Shown: positions 10,098 to 21,379, counted from the first letter of the stretch. The stretch: 64,000 nucleotides of DNA from Molanna angustata (GCA_963576475.1 OY754970.1:40619447-40683446), one strand, 5' to 3'. Numbers and translations are program-made. Notes: generated from the sequence alone by a model not told the origin.

Positions 10098-11420
10098 GTA
10101 TTATTGCTTGTAGGTACAAAAATTAATTGCTTATCAATATCATTCATTCAATCGCCTTAAAATGATAATGTTTTATTATTAAGATTAGTTAAAATTATCG
10201 TTTGAAATAATATAAAGAAATAGTTGGTCTTGTATGAACAGTTTCATAATATGTAAGTACCTATGTATGTATGAAGAAACCACTGAGTCTAGCTCCAGCG
10301 AGCGCCTGATATGATAATCATTATGGAAATTCTGCCTCATCCTCCGAAACCACTTTCGCGAGAGCTGAGTGGTCATATAATAAAATGATTAGCTGTTCAA
10401 GTACCTGAAAATACAAACCTCCTTAACACTAACTCTTTACCGCTGCTGCAGCTTGTGAATCGGCAAGATTGCTAGAATTACTATCGGTATACCTACGCGG
10501 AAATAAACAGCATTATTTTCATATTTTCATTTATGAGCATCGTCTAGTCTGTACGTATTTATGTATATCATTAAAACATAAATATCCTCAGAATCCTTTA
10601 GCTTAATAAACACAATATTAGGACAATAACTTATCAACCACCATTAATTCGAATCCTGCCTCGAATGATTTCGTTCATATATCGCACAAAAATTTATGCT
10701 TAATTGGGAAGTATAGAAATATGTGTACTATATATATGTATATACTTGATTTATTTAGTATACATCAACAAAATAATAAAAGCGAAAAAAAACACAAAGA
10801 AAATATGCATTTCATAAAGATAAATATTAAAAAAAAACATTTGAAAAATAAATGAAACGTTAAAATAAAATGGTTTATTTTGTTGCAGTTTTCTTCACTG
10901 AGGAACATATATAATGGTCGTGACAAGGAAAGATTACAACAACTATTCATTACTTATCATAATCACCCATTTAAGTTAACGTGTTCTTTGTACGAAGCAA
11001 CCGGAAGTAAATACTCCTCCACTCCACCTGTGATGTGGAGGAAAGAAACCTGTGCCTGTGTCAAGACTCATTTAATAATTCAAACCCTTTCTTTCATGGA
11101 AAATAAACGATTTTATAAATTATTTCTAACGGTAGATATTTACTTACAATACATACCTAAATGAAGGTTATGCTAGCTGCTGATATTTTGTGAGATATTT
11201 TAGACACCGGTGGTGATTTGAAATTCAGCACTAAAAAATCTAAGCAATCCTGTCTTTGTCCTGTCACTTAAGATTTATTCATGAAAAAAAAATAGAGCTA
11301 TGTGATATGATTTTTTTAAGAAATCTTTTGTGATATTGTCCTTAATTTTCACAACAAAATATGACAAAAAAATCAGGTAGTTTAATTTGTTATATTATGT
11401 CCTAGTAACAAGTACATATA
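10098..11420. other. No recognised feature
   Basis: AT-rich DNA with short random frames. A frame at 10880-11164 (94 residues) matches no family I know and lacks codon-use bias, so I do not call it a gene. Confidence 0.4.
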
Positions 11421-11545
11421 CATCCTCATAAATTCCCTAAATTAATCCTATGTTTGTGTTATAGATGAAACAAATCGGCCGTGGCTGGATTCGAACTCGC
11501 GACTACTGGATTACTTATTCAGTGCGCTAACTCTTCTGCCACAAA
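11421..11545 (-). mobile_element. tRNA-derived SINE, family C, copy 1
   Basis: The minus strand reads GTGGCAGAAGAGTTAGCGCA, an anticodon-arm-like segment, then GCGAGTTCGAATCCAGCC. This resembles a tRNA with A and B boxes, but the T stem pairs poorly. It is followed by CGGCCGATTTGTTTCATC and a tail with TTAGGGAATTTATGAGGAT. A related head is at 36420-36500 and a tail-like fragment at 35130-35160. It is not a functional tRNA. Confidence 0.65.
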
Positions 11546-12828
11546 TCATATAAATACTACCCTTATAATTGACATGTATAATTATTGTTAGGTATATTAA
11601 TATCAAACTGCAGACTGTTTTGATTTGAAATATATTTAATGCTAAAATGGAATACGATGGATTTTGATCCGTACTCCTAACATCAACGTCAAGTTTGTTA
11701 TTATAAGACAGATATATAAATTTCAAAATGGAACATTGTTACAGAACAACCTAACGATAAATAAAAAACCTTCTAATATAGAGATGTTCTAACAAGCGTT
11801 ATATCTCTCGCTTATATTTCAGTGCAGAATTATACAGAATTTAAGTCAAAAATTATACTCAGTGGTTGGATATATGTAATGTATATATGTATGATGTATA
11901 TGGTACCTACCCCCACTTGGTTCAATGGAAAGTAAAATAAATGTTAGAGGCATCATTACTATCTTTATGATACATAAAAATGATTTATCAAGACACACCG
12001 TAGTGGCTGTAACAACTTTTATATTTTTGTTTTATTCATTAAAACGGAAAAAAAACCCTTTCGTCTGGGATGTAATGCCGTGAACACACTCCGAATCGTG
12101 TCGGTACATTATACGTTCGTACATTTGTTAGACAAAACAAATCCATACGAGTGAAAGTTATAATGCTTGATTAATTATTTGTAAGCTTGGATACTCACCA
12201 TGAACTATATTATTATTGTCTAATTTTGTGGCGCTCTTTGCGTTCTTTGAACCTGTTTACTCGCTATACATATAAGGACGTATTTAATATAGGTAATTTA
12301 TTTTTTTATTTTGGTGAAACAATCAGGATTTAACCTATCGTTATTCTACACGATTCACCTTAAAAAATAATAATATTACTGTGTATAAAATTACAAATTA
12401 TAAAGTACAAAAATTACAAAATAAATTAAAAAGCATGCAAGGTAGTAGGTACAAAATCGAGACAATTCGATTGTCCTTCGCTTGTTTACAAAATATATAA
12501 AAAAATATATATAAGGTAGGTAGGAAACGAAACATCAAATTCGCAGTACATACATACACTGATATATATCTCGCATTGAATACTATGTGAGTATACGTAC
12601 ATTGCACAAGCTCCGCAAATCAAGGTAAGAACATATATTTTTTGAATTCCTTAAATTCTGTAAAAATGTCTACAAGAGGTTTGGTCAACGATATGCTATT
12701 AAAATCGCGATTAAGTCTAGGTAGGGGGAATGTCTGTAGAAAAAAACATTTATAGTTCAACAGACAAGTTTGGTAAATATATAAGGGTTAATATATTGTT
12801 TTTATATTGTTAATTGTCTTTATATCGG
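11546..12828. other. No recognised feature
   Basis: AT-rich intergenic sequence with no supported gene or repeat. Confidence 0.4.
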
Positions 12829-12915
12829 AATTGGAGAGAAAAGGCCATGGATAGGGTGCAATGCAGACGATTCCTTGAGGAGGCCAAGGCCTATCCTGGG
12901 CTGTGGAGCCACTGA
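12829..12915 (+). pseudogene. RTE-like reverse transcriptase extreme C-terminus
   Basis: A 28-codon open stretch reads NWREKAMDRVQCRRFLEEAK, then AYPGLWSH and TGA. The NWxxxAxDRxxxRxxLEEAxxxxGLW pattern is a common ending of RTE-type LINE proteins. It ends directly in TGATGATGATAAT, so the stop codon lies in the element's trinucleotide tail. The fragment is too short to appear as an ordinary ORF. Confidence 0.65.
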
Positions 12916-13313
12916 TGATGATAATATTGTAAATATATTGTATTATAAGTGAAAATAAATGGCAAAATATATTATGTATGTTGGGAAAATTGGGATAAGT
13001 AATGTTGTGAATACGGTATATAGTGTGAAATTCCATTAAGCTAGTTTTTTTTTTAAATCAATCAAAATTGATTTTTGTTCTCCATATATTTTTTTTCTTT
13101 CATCAGGACGACCGTTTCCGTGATAATAGGAAAAAAATAAATTATTAGAACAATTAAAATTCTGTTTTTTTTTTAAAAACAAGCTTAGTATCTATAAAAA
13201 ATTATACTTATTCTTCATTGTGATTTATTGAGTTACGTTTAGGTTTTATTTACTATGTTATAATGTTTTTTTTTTTTTTCAATATTGGACACTGTCACTT
13301 CGTGGTAGAACTC

Positions 13314-13580
13314 CATAATTAATTAAAACTATGAAAAAAATTTATATTTAATTTTACGTTCTACTTAAATTTTTTCGCAAATGCGACTCCCATTCACCGG
13401 TATCGCTCTATGATGAGCATCGTCAGAATGGTGAACAATGCTCATCATAGAGCGATACCGGTGAATGGGTGAACAATGCTCATCATAGAGCGAACCGGTG
13501 AATGGGAGTCGCGTTTGCGAAAAAAAATAAGTAGAACGTAATATTAAATATAAAATATTTCATAGTTTTAATTAATTATG
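13314..13580. mobile_element. Fold-back element F2 with internal duplication
   Basis: The left arm (13314 to about 13428) and right arm (about 13466 to 13580) are inverted copies. The outer ends are CATAATTAATTAAAACTATG and its complement; inner parts include CGCAAATGCGACTCCCATTC and CGGTATCGCTCTATGATGAG. A 40-odd-bp segment (GGTGAACAATGCTCATCATA, then GAGCG and CCGGTGAATGGG) occurs twice in tandem near 13430-13510. It was probably produced by slippage at the hairpin. Confidence 0.85.
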
Positions 13581-14423
13581 TTATAATGTGTGCTCATGTT
13601 GAAATATATCGTAAAACAGTTATGAATTAATTTAATATTTACAAGGAATAACTATTTTAAGCAGTTTTGATATTATTTCTTATTTCACATATACTTAATT
13701 CGATTTAATTGACATTTAACTTTTTATTTAATTTAAATAACCTTTATTTGCTGTCACAATTATTTCAGAAAAAGCTCTGTTGTTTTCATCTATAGACATA
13801 TTAATATTAAAAAAAAACTATGCGACACACATTGTCGATGCGACTTATTTTGTTGTATAAAAACATTCATAAGCGAGTACGAAGCATTTGATACCTTAAA
13901 AGTCTTTGTTAAATGAATTGATACAATGTCCATTAAAAATTTAGTAGAAAAATTTGCGATAACCTTTATAATGTGTTTGTTGTAAATTCATTTTTCGAGA
14001 GGCTAAAAATAATGAAAGGTTATCGAAAGGCGGATTTACAAGAACGATAAAGAATTCAGTGGAAAGAAAGGGAAAATAAAATTGATAATAGAGGTATATT
14101 AATCTTAATAAAAATTAACTTTCTTTGAAATGTTAATCGATAGCCTTTTTGTGTTCCTTAATTGAATAGCACTTACAATTTTCAAGAACAATAAGAAAAC
14201 TTTTTTGAATGTTTTTTTTTATTTATGACCAAAAATGTTATTCGCTATCATGGCTCTTATAATAATTACAATTATTGATAAAAACTTATTTAAACTTTTC
14301 TTGCACTACTTAAATATTATTTAATTTTTTTTATAATGACTTGAAATAAAATAAACAAAGTCGTCAGTTTTATTTGCTTCCTTTTGTAATGAAGTTCACA
14401 CCCGTAAACCTGTCGCTGGTATA
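13581..14423. other. No recognised feature
   Basis: AT-rich sequence, no supported feature. Confidence 0.4.
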
Positions 14424-14805
14424 AGTAACAAAGTAATGGCTTATTAATCGTTTTATTAATTAATCAAATCTATATAATATGTTTTTCTTATATGAATTTA
14501 ACCAGTTTGAAAATATCTATCTTATATGAATTTAAACAGTTTGAAAATATCTATGTAAATTAAGAAAAAATACGTTTTTGATTGAATATAACGATATGTT
14601 TATAGTAACAAAGTAATGGCTTATTAATCGTTTTATTAATTAATCAAATCTATATAATATGTTTTTCTTATATGAATTTAACCAGTTTGAAAATATCTAT
14701 CTTATATGAATTTAAACAGTTTGAAAATATCTATGTAAATTAAGAAAAAATACGTTTTTGATTGAATATAACGATATGTTTATAGTAACAAAGTAATGGC
14801 TTATT
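14424..14805. repeat. 180-bp tandem repeat, 2.1 copies, with a nested 34-bp duplication
   Basis: AAGTAATGGC starts at 14431, 14611 and 14791, giving an exact 180-bp period. The two full units (14424-14603 and 14604-14783) look identical. A third begins and stops after about 20 bp. Inside each unit the 34-bp segment starting CTTATATGAATTTAAMCAGT is itself tandemly duplicated, the two copies differing by one base. Identity between the units implies a recent duplication or a collapsed longer array. Confidence 0.95.
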
Positions 14806-15132
14806 GAGCCTAGCTGGTATTGGTCACTGGGTAACTTCAAAGTATCTATTACAGTGGAACCTAAAACATTATATTTAAAACTATTTTTTTATGAAGTTCC
14901 ATTAAAAAAATATTTATATTTTATTTTATTAAATTTATACTACATATATCAAAAATCAATAGAAAAATATACATTACAAGAAAAAAACATATGTCCCTGT
15001 ACCAGAGTGTAAGCACTTGTGTGTAATGGATACATTTAAAAACAAAAGACACAAAATATTAAATATAATTACATTATTATTATCTATACAAAAAGAAGTT
15101 AATATAATTAACAGTCAAATTTAAAAAGTTTG

Positions 15133-15249
15133 TTATATATTTATTTTTCTTTTGAATTCATTATATTCAGTAGCCGGTCTCAAATCTGTTTCAAGTTGGT
15201 TGAACCACACCACCCCATTGTGTGTGTAGAATCCATTAAACGTTGAAGT
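15133..15249 (-). pseudogene. LINE reverse transcriptase C-terminal relic
   Basis: The minus strand reads TSTFNGFYTHNGVVWFNQLE, then TDLRPATEYNEFKRKINI and a stop. This matches the end of many LINE reverse transcriptases (NGVxLFNxLPxxLRxAxxxxxFKRxL). The Leu-Pro normally found after FN is Leu-Glu here. Only about 38 codons survive and the parent element is not identified. Confidence 0.6.
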
Positions 15250-16043
15250 CAAATTAAATAAAAATATTTATTTTTGTTGTGATCTCAATTATTCTCTTTC
15301 ACTACGATTGAACTAAGGCTTATATTTTCTTGACAGACATTCGTTACTTGACAGTTAGTTCGTCGTTGAATAGACATTAGTTTGGTATATTATAAATTTA
15401 TGAAATGTAATCTGGCTGATTAACTCTGGGAGTTGGTTGTCTGGGATAAGGAAGGAATAGTGAGAGATAGAGAGAGTGAGTCAAGCTCTGGAGAATAATC
15501 ACATATACACTTATATCGGGCGCAGTAATCCTTTCAAACCATCAGGGAAGCCTTCCAAAAGTTCTGAAACGATTTCAAGACGATGCATTTACCGTTGCAT
15601 AATATAGTGTAGGTATCACAGTACCAACCCTCACTGGCGGATACGAGTCAATAAAGGTCTGTCCGCAACGATCCAGTTGCATTACATTCGACAGGCGAGT
15701 CTCATATATGGTATATATCAACAAAATCACACGATTAAAGTACACATATGTATGCATCCACAAAAACTGTTTTTATAGTATTGTAAATTTCCTTCAGAGT
15801 AAAATATTCTTATGAATCATTCATCGTTCGAAACAGCACGAAACTACCATACTGTTGAAGTTTCAAGCACAAAATCAAAATGTGTGTAGAATTATTGCAT
15901 ACTTCAAATATATTTGTTGTAATTTACAAGTATTTAATAAACTCGATATATTATTTTTTTATACGAAAATGCTGGTGATAAGTTAAACCAGCAATGAATA
16001 CGTATCAACTGAAATTTTTGACGAACGTAAACACCGAACTCAT
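15250..16043. other. No recognised feature
   Basis: AT-rich; frames are short and match nothing I know. Confidence 0.4.
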
Positions 16044-16175
16044 CTACTTCTTCTTCCTTGAGCTATTCTCTACAGCTAGATGTAGACCTCTTCTAATTAC
16101 TTCAGACTCATTTCTTTCCAGCGATGAGACAATATTATCGGCCCACCTTTTCTGAGTTTGTACTATTCCTCTTTA
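16044..16175 (-). pseudogene. Possible RTE-like C-terminal relic with AAG tail
   Basis: The minus strand reads IVQTQKRWADNIVSSLERNE, then SEVIRRGLHLAVENSSRKKK and a stop. KRWADNI resembles the KRWxDDI motif near the end of RTE-type proteins, and the coding part runs into an AAGAAGAAG tract as in other relics here. The middle has diverged, so this is tentative. Confidence 0.35.
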
Positions 16176-16305
16176 AATATCTCGTGGTCTCCATTTCCAT
16201 TTCCGAATTCCGGATGCCCATCTGTCCATTCCCTGTCCATCTGTCCACAATATATCGGCTATAATATAAATTGCCTCATCTGTCTCATGTCAGTTCTGTC
16301 AATAC

Positions 16306-16515
16306 CCAGACCAAACTTCGGAACATATCCTGTGGGATTGTTGCCACCCAATGGTGTCCTCTTATAGATCGGAGCTCCTTGTTGCTGTCCGTGGGCCTCT
16401 TCAAGGTCACATTACTCACGCGGATTTTGTGATCTCGAAGAATAATTTTAGAACCTTTAAGAAGTTTTGTCATGGTTATGGCGCCTTACTATTAATTGCA
16501 AGATTTCTTATTTAA
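16306..16515 (+). pseudogene. R1/Jockey/I-type reverse transcriptase C-terminal relic
   Basis: A 69-codon open stretch without a start reads PDQTSEHILWDCCHPMVSSY, with HADFVISKNNFRTFKKFCHG downstream. The core SEHILWDCxxxxxxR resembles the C-terminal Cys/His region after the reverse transcriptase/RNase H part of R1-, I- and Jockey-type LINE proteins (E-H-x-L-x-x-C). It lacks both a start codon and catalytic domains. I am fairly confident of the retroelement origin and unsure of the clade. Confidence 0.6.
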
Positions 16516-17218
16516 AAAGATCTGAAGTCCACGATTGTGAATCTTCCATTCACATTCGTCGAATGTTCTTTTGCACTATGGTACCGAGATTGTTAATCTA
16601 GAGGGCTCCATGAGCTACTTTTCGTGCTATGCATTTTTTTTTGTCGTTCACTTAGCGTTATGTGAAGGGGCCGTTTACAGTCCCCACTCCCCATATTTAA
16701 AGCGGGTGGTGGTGAAGGTAGCGAAATATATCGGCTAATCCATGACAGTCGATCCACTGGAATGTTGAGAATCAGATAATTAGAGTACTGAACAAATGTG
16801 AACTCAACTTAACTCCTGCTGTGCATTTAATTTATTTAAGTGGTGGCGGTTATTCCTGGTGATATCAGACACTTATTATACCGCATAAAAGGCTTTATTT
16901 CCGACTGAGATATGAAGCCTACCAAAGGCTTCGCCATTATTTAACACAAAACTCCTCCACACCCAACTCATACCAGTTCCTTCCCTCACCAGAGCGCAAT
17001 CCAACATATTCTCAAAAGAAGTGTAATCGACTAGAAGATACCATCTACGGAGACTGTTCAGAAGGGATACATTCTACAGTAATCAACAGAATACGGTCCG
17101 CGGTCCACATGTGAACCTTTTCATACTTCGTTTTGAACCAAACGCCCTAAAATGATATAAAAAGTTTCGGTCAGCCCAAAACATTCGTCTTTTAATATCA
17201 TGTAGAATATTATTTAAC
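16516..17218. other. No recognised gene
   Basis: Unassigned sequence with moderate GC in places (16640-16700, 16930-17080). It may hold old transposon debris, but I can match none. Confidence 0.35.
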
Positions 17219-17236
17219 ATTAATTTATTTAGCCTA

Positions 17237-17524
17237 AGAGCGGTGATAGCCCAGCGGTAAGGTTGTCGCCTCACATGCGTGAGGTCGACGGTTCGAATCC
17301 GGGCGGGGCACGCCCCTCTGGATTTTTAAAAATCTATGTGCGGATTTATATCACTAGCTATGTGTAGCCGTGATCCAATTTGACTGGTTCCCCCTTCTAA
17401 GGGTTACGAAGGTCAGATGGCAGTCGCTTCAATATAATAACCAGACTCGCCAATTCCAGGATCATTGGTCAAAGCGTACCCCGATAGAAACGGGACAAAA
17501 GCGCTAAGGGGAAAGAAGAAGAAG
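17237..17524 (+). mobile_element. tRNA-derived SINE, family D, with perfect 18-bp target duplication
   Basis: The head has an A box (TAGCCCAGCGGT) and a B box (GGTTCGAATCC at 17290-17300). A body of about 200 bp follows, and it ends in AAGAAGAAGAAG. The 18-bp sequence ATTAATTTATTTAGCCTA lies directly before it (17219-17236) and after it (17525-17542), without a mismatch. That duplication defines both ends exactly and implies recent integration by a LINE machinery. The (AAG)n tail matches the tails of RTE-like relics in this window (for example 32245-32275), suggesting an RTE-type partner. Confidence 0.92.
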
Positions 17525-17559
17525 ATTAATTTATTTAGCCTATGAAACTTCGTGAGAAC

Positions 17560-17722
17560 TTAGTGCGGTTACTATAATAACTGCTGTTCCAAGGTTTCCG
17601 GGTTCGATTCCCGGTGGAGACACAGTTTTTAAATTGTTTTCAGTCTGAAACTGTGAGACGACAAATATCGTTAGTTTCCAGAATGTAGCAAATTGTTATT
17701 GGGTGCGTGTTAAATAATTATT
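17560..17722 (+). mobile_element. SINE family B, older copy (5' part), interrupted
   Basis: It contains the B box in GGGTTCGATTCCCGG, then GTGGAGACACAG and the body to TTATTGGGTGCGTGTTAAAT. The tRNA-like head is decayed. A second B copy starts at about 17724, and the missing tail (CACCTGTTAGTTGCCAGAGA) resumes at 17957, so this copy appears to be split. Confidence 0.75.
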
Positions 17723-17723
17723 T

Positions 17724-17955
17724 GCCGACCTTTGTGGCTCAATTTGTTGGGTATCTGACTGCTGATCCAAAGGTCCCGGGTTCGATTCCCGGTGGAGACA
17801 CAGTTTTAAATTGTGTTTTCAGTCTGGATCTGTGAGACGATTAATATCGTGTCTCCAGAATGTGACAACTTCTTATTGGGTGCGTGTTAAATTAACATTT
17901 GACAAAGTTCCTGTTAGTTGCCCAAGAAGTAATAAATAAATAAATAAATAAATCG
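17724..17955 (+). mobile_element. tRNA-derived SINE, family B, nested copy
   Basis: Starts CCGACCTTTGTGGCTC, followed by a T-arm-like CCGGGTTCGATTCCCGG with perfect T-stem pairing. A body shared with 21853-22085 follows, with an (AAAT)n tail at 17932-17953. The anticodon arm no longer pairs. It sits within the older B copy. Confidence 0.85.
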
Positions 17956-17990
17956 CACCTGTTAGTTGCCAGAGAAGCTACATAAACTAA
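17956..17990 (+). mobile_element. SINE family B, 3' remnant of the interrupted copy
   Basis: CACCTGTTAGTTGCC and GAGAAGCTAC correspond to the family B 3' end, which is absent from the copy at 17560-17722. The palindrome at 17988-18128 begins in its AT-rich tail. Confidence 0.65.
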
Positions 17991-18128
17991 ATAAAATTAA
18001 AATAAATAAACTGTTTTCGTGTTTTGTGTGTTGGTGTGATTTTTTACTGTTATCATAATATGATAACAGTAAAAAATCACACCAACACACAAAACACGAA
18101 AACAGTTTATTTATTTTAATTTTATTTA
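17988..18128. repeat. Near-perfect 141-bp palindrome
   Basis: The symmetry axis is at base 18058. Each arm is 70 bp, and I found no mismatch on pairing base by base from 17988/18128 inwards. The arms contain AAACTGTTTTCGTGTTTTGT, TGTGTTGGTGTGATTTTTTA and CTGTTATCAT. The outer part of both arms resembles the SINE tail sequence next to it. No target duplication is obvious, so this may be an inverted duplication of local DNA, a fold-back element, or an assembly artefact. Confidence 0.95.
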
Positions 18129-18884
18129 TTTTAATTTTACATATTATGTAGGAAACTAAACTTTGCCAGATTAATGACAACATACAGATATATCAACGCT
18201 ATATATTTTCATTAAGACAATACTGGTAGCATTTTTTTCTTTCATTTCTGTGAATATTTTTTTCCCAGTATATTATTTTTTAATTGATTGCTTGTTTACT
18301 ATAAGATATTTATTATGAATTTTGGTAATGAAAAAAATACCAAGAGTCTATGGTCAATCAAATGTACAGTTCATTTTTACAATCGCATTAGAGTGGCATT
18401 CTATTATTTTTTTTTTCAACAAACGACTTTATATTTTTTATTGTTATACTCTATACAAATGGTTGCGCAGACCTGGTTTCGTGAATATATTTCTGGAAAA
18501 CAACGACGCATTTTGTGTGTATCCGTTTTCAACCAAAGTGATCGTTTGATGTAGTGGGTTAAGCACACTTTCAACCAGAACGTATCCAATATAACCTTAC
18601 TAAATTTTCGTCTTCGCATAGGTACTTACAGTGAAATAAAATACTCTATTTCTTCACCAAACACACATTTTAGGTACCTATATTAAGTACGTGTTGGAAA
18701 CTGGTCAGATCGAAATGAACACTTCAAAGACGAAAAGTGTTTTGAAGCAAATAGATTGTCCATTGATAAATTGTACTCATGATAGATACATCAAATGGAA
18801 ATTGGTTCAATAGATAAATTATAATGTTTTGAGAACATTAATATAATATTATAAACAAAATATTAATTGTACCAAGCATTTTAA
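18129..18884. other. No recognised feature
   Basis: AT-rich. Overlapping short frames at 18288-18620 show no family resemblance. Confidence 0.4.
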
Positions 18885-18995
18885 TAATAATAATGAACAC
18901 TGCCTTGCACCCTGCGCAAGTGGTGAGTTTATTGCCGTATGGCAATTTCTTACAACTAACCAGTGTTTCTAGCCCAGAGAAGCATTTTCGCTAAG
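18885..18995 (-). mobile_element. SINE family A, truncated copy
   Basis: The reverse complement contains GCTTCTCTGGGCTAGAAACA, CTGGTTAGTTGTAAGAAATT, the hairpin ATTGCC-GTAT-GGCAAT (18931-18946) and TGCGCAGGGTGCAAGG, with an (ATT)n tail at its left end. The tRNA head is missing. Confidence 0.85.
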
Positions 18996-19074
18996 ACTAC
19001 GTAGTATTTTCAATGTCGATAAGGAACTCAATTGGAAAAATACTTTGTTATTATTTTTCGGTACCTACACAATA

Positions 19075-19262
19075 CTTGTTAAAAATTGACATGTAGTACA
19101 CTTAATATTTTGTACTACTTCTCTACAACTAAGTGTTTGTTAAATATTGACATGTAATACACTTAAGAATGGCAAATTTTATATTTTAACTCTGTTTCGT
19201 AGTTGTGATATATGCGCCCAAACGCTAAATAAATAAGTTTTGCACTACCTCTCTACAACCAA
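19075..19262. repeat. Imperfect 60-bp tandem repeat
   Basis: TTGTTAAAAATTGACATGTA followed by GTACACTTAA at 19077 recurs 60 bases later with two changes. CTACTTCTCTACAACTAAG at about 19115 is echoed as CTACCTCTCTACAACCAAG near 19244. Confidence 0.7.
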
Positions 19263-20084
19263 GGGTTCGATTACAAAAAAATGTAGGAAAAATGGTATTT
19301 TATCATAGTATATTTTTCAATGATTACAAATTTCGAATTAAAATCATACTTATATAATTAAAATAAATAATTATCTAAGTCCACGTTGAAGTAGTTTTAC
19401 GTCAAATAGTTTCGGAGACCTAACCGCTTCTTCGTCCGGACAGACTTACATCTACTAAACTTAATATGTATGCGAAAAACTATGGATTGAAAAGTTTGTG
19501 GGAGGAGTTAAAATTATTAGAAGCAGAGGCTGTCAATAGAAAGATATTAAATAGTGGAGTGTTTTTCAAATTTAAATATTTTTTTTTTTTAAATATTTAT
19601 TTTTCATTATAGAATACAAAAGTACATTTGACAATTAAATACAAACAATAATTCAAAATTATTGCCCCATTAAAATTGCGGACACTTGTGTATTATTTTG
19701 TCTTTTTTAATTTCTAAGGTCTCTCATTTATCGAATGTCAAATCCTCTTTATTAATGTGTAATATTTTATATCCCGTTCGTCTTTTATAGAAATGAGTCT
19801 TTTTAAACAAATGATAGGCAAATTCTGAATAATATACTTAACTTTTAATACTTTTTTAGCATTTTTAGTTGACATAAAATACTCAAACGTGGTTGACACC
19901 AAGATACATATATGTATATTTTTTATAAATATTCGAGATAAATGTGCCACAAGAAAATAGATTTAACGTATACATAAAGAAAAAAATACTATTTTTTTCA
20001 AACTGGATGACCGTTTTGCTTGGTGAAGGCTTTTTCAATTTCATCTGAAGAAAAAACATATTTTGATGATATATTTATTTAAAT
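19263..20084. other. No recognised feature
   Basis: AT-rich intergenic sequence. Confidence 0.4.
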
Positions 20085-20620
20085 CTTTCTGTACATATAA
20101 TTAGTACATTGGCGGGTTTAGTACCTAATGGTAATTTCTCCTAACCAACCAGAATAAATGTTAAATATACAAAACAGTGTGTACTATGGCAATAAGTTAA
20201 TCACATTACAAAATAAATAAAGGTAGCTGTAAAAAAAACAAAGAAGATAGCATATAAGAACAATTCATAGCAATGATAGGAAAACTAAAGGAAAAGGAAA
20301 GGAAGAGGAGAGGAAGATGTAATCAGGTGTTGTAAGATAAATATTTTTGCTTTAGCCTTTTAGACTATTCCATAGTCTAGCTGAATGTACTTCAAATGAA
20401 GAGCTAAAAATATCAGAACTATGAATAGGAATATATATGTAGATAGTAAAGTTCGTTCAGCAGATCGAAGTGGACACCCGTGGCTTGAAAGATAAGTGAA
20501 TTTACTTTTGAGAAATTGAAGTAAATTTGGAAAAAAACGACATTGTATAGTAATGACAAGATATGTATAGGTCGTCGTCGTTGTCGTATATACCTTTTTT
20601 TCATTCTTATAAGGTTTAAT
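20085..20620 (-). pseudogene. CR1-like LINE 3' end, decayed
   Basis: The minus strand carries the end of an ORF2 of the same family as the LINE at 976-5361. RPIHILSLLYN (about 20575) matches NIHILSLLYN in that LINE. TCATAGTT followed by CTTCATTTGAAGTACATTCA and GCTAGACTATGGAATAG matches its SSSFEVQSARLWNSL region. Several frameshifts separate the blocks. The 3' UTR ends with a degraded version of the tail hairpin at 20107-20155, with ATTACCATTAGGTACTAAAC replacing the perfect stem. Confidence 0.75.
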
Positions 20621-21184
20621 TAAGTGAGATTATAATTATTTTAATAAACAATATAAGAAAGAGACGTTATTTTATATTTTATTTTTTCAGTGACCATAAT
20701 TTATTGGAACGAATAAAAATAAAATAATACTTGTAAGGGCATATCGGTTGTGTACAATAAATCAAGGTGGAGTGTTCAAAGAAAAAGTAGGTAGACGTGC
20801 AACAAACTTTCAAAAAGGTTTATTGGTAAGGAGCGCAAGTATGTATGTATGTAAGTATGTGAAGCAAACATGAGATATGTTTGGTACGAGCGAGTGTACT
20901 TTTGTGCAAAGTTTCATATAAAATATATTATATTTCAGAAGATTACCTGCCGCAGTACATTCGCCGACCGTCCACATAAACCTCCTATGAAAAGTCGATA
21001 TCCAATTATTTTTTTTTTCGAATCGATTCCCGATAGACACAAATGTCATTTATTAAGACTTCTTTCTCAATTGGCTACTTCGAGTGCTTTCTTTCTTATT
21101 ATTAACATGGTTTAAAATCTTCCGAGTTCGTTTGTGTTATAGTCCATACACCCGTAGTTTTAATGTGAATACCGTAACGAAGAG

Positions 21185-21232
21185 TAGTTTGTCGATCGAC
21201 AATTCTTGATAAAACTCCATTGTATGTAGACA
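21185..21232 (+). repeat. Dispersed repeat with TGTCGATCGACA palindrome, copy 1
   Basis: AGTTTGTCGATCGACAATTC, then TTGATAAAACTCCATTGTAT and GTAGA. It recurs at 52924-52972 in the same orientation with about three changes. A weaker relative is at 7951-7980. The parent element is unknown. Confidence 0.7.
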
Positions 21233-21379
21233 TATGTATGTATGTATATTTTATGTAGACGTAAAAAATAAATGCATTTTCTTACATCTAGTATAAATAA
21301 AAAGAATATTAAAAAGTTGAAAAAATATCAAATTTACAGAGTATGAATTATATAAAAACAAGAAAATATTCCAATTTAC

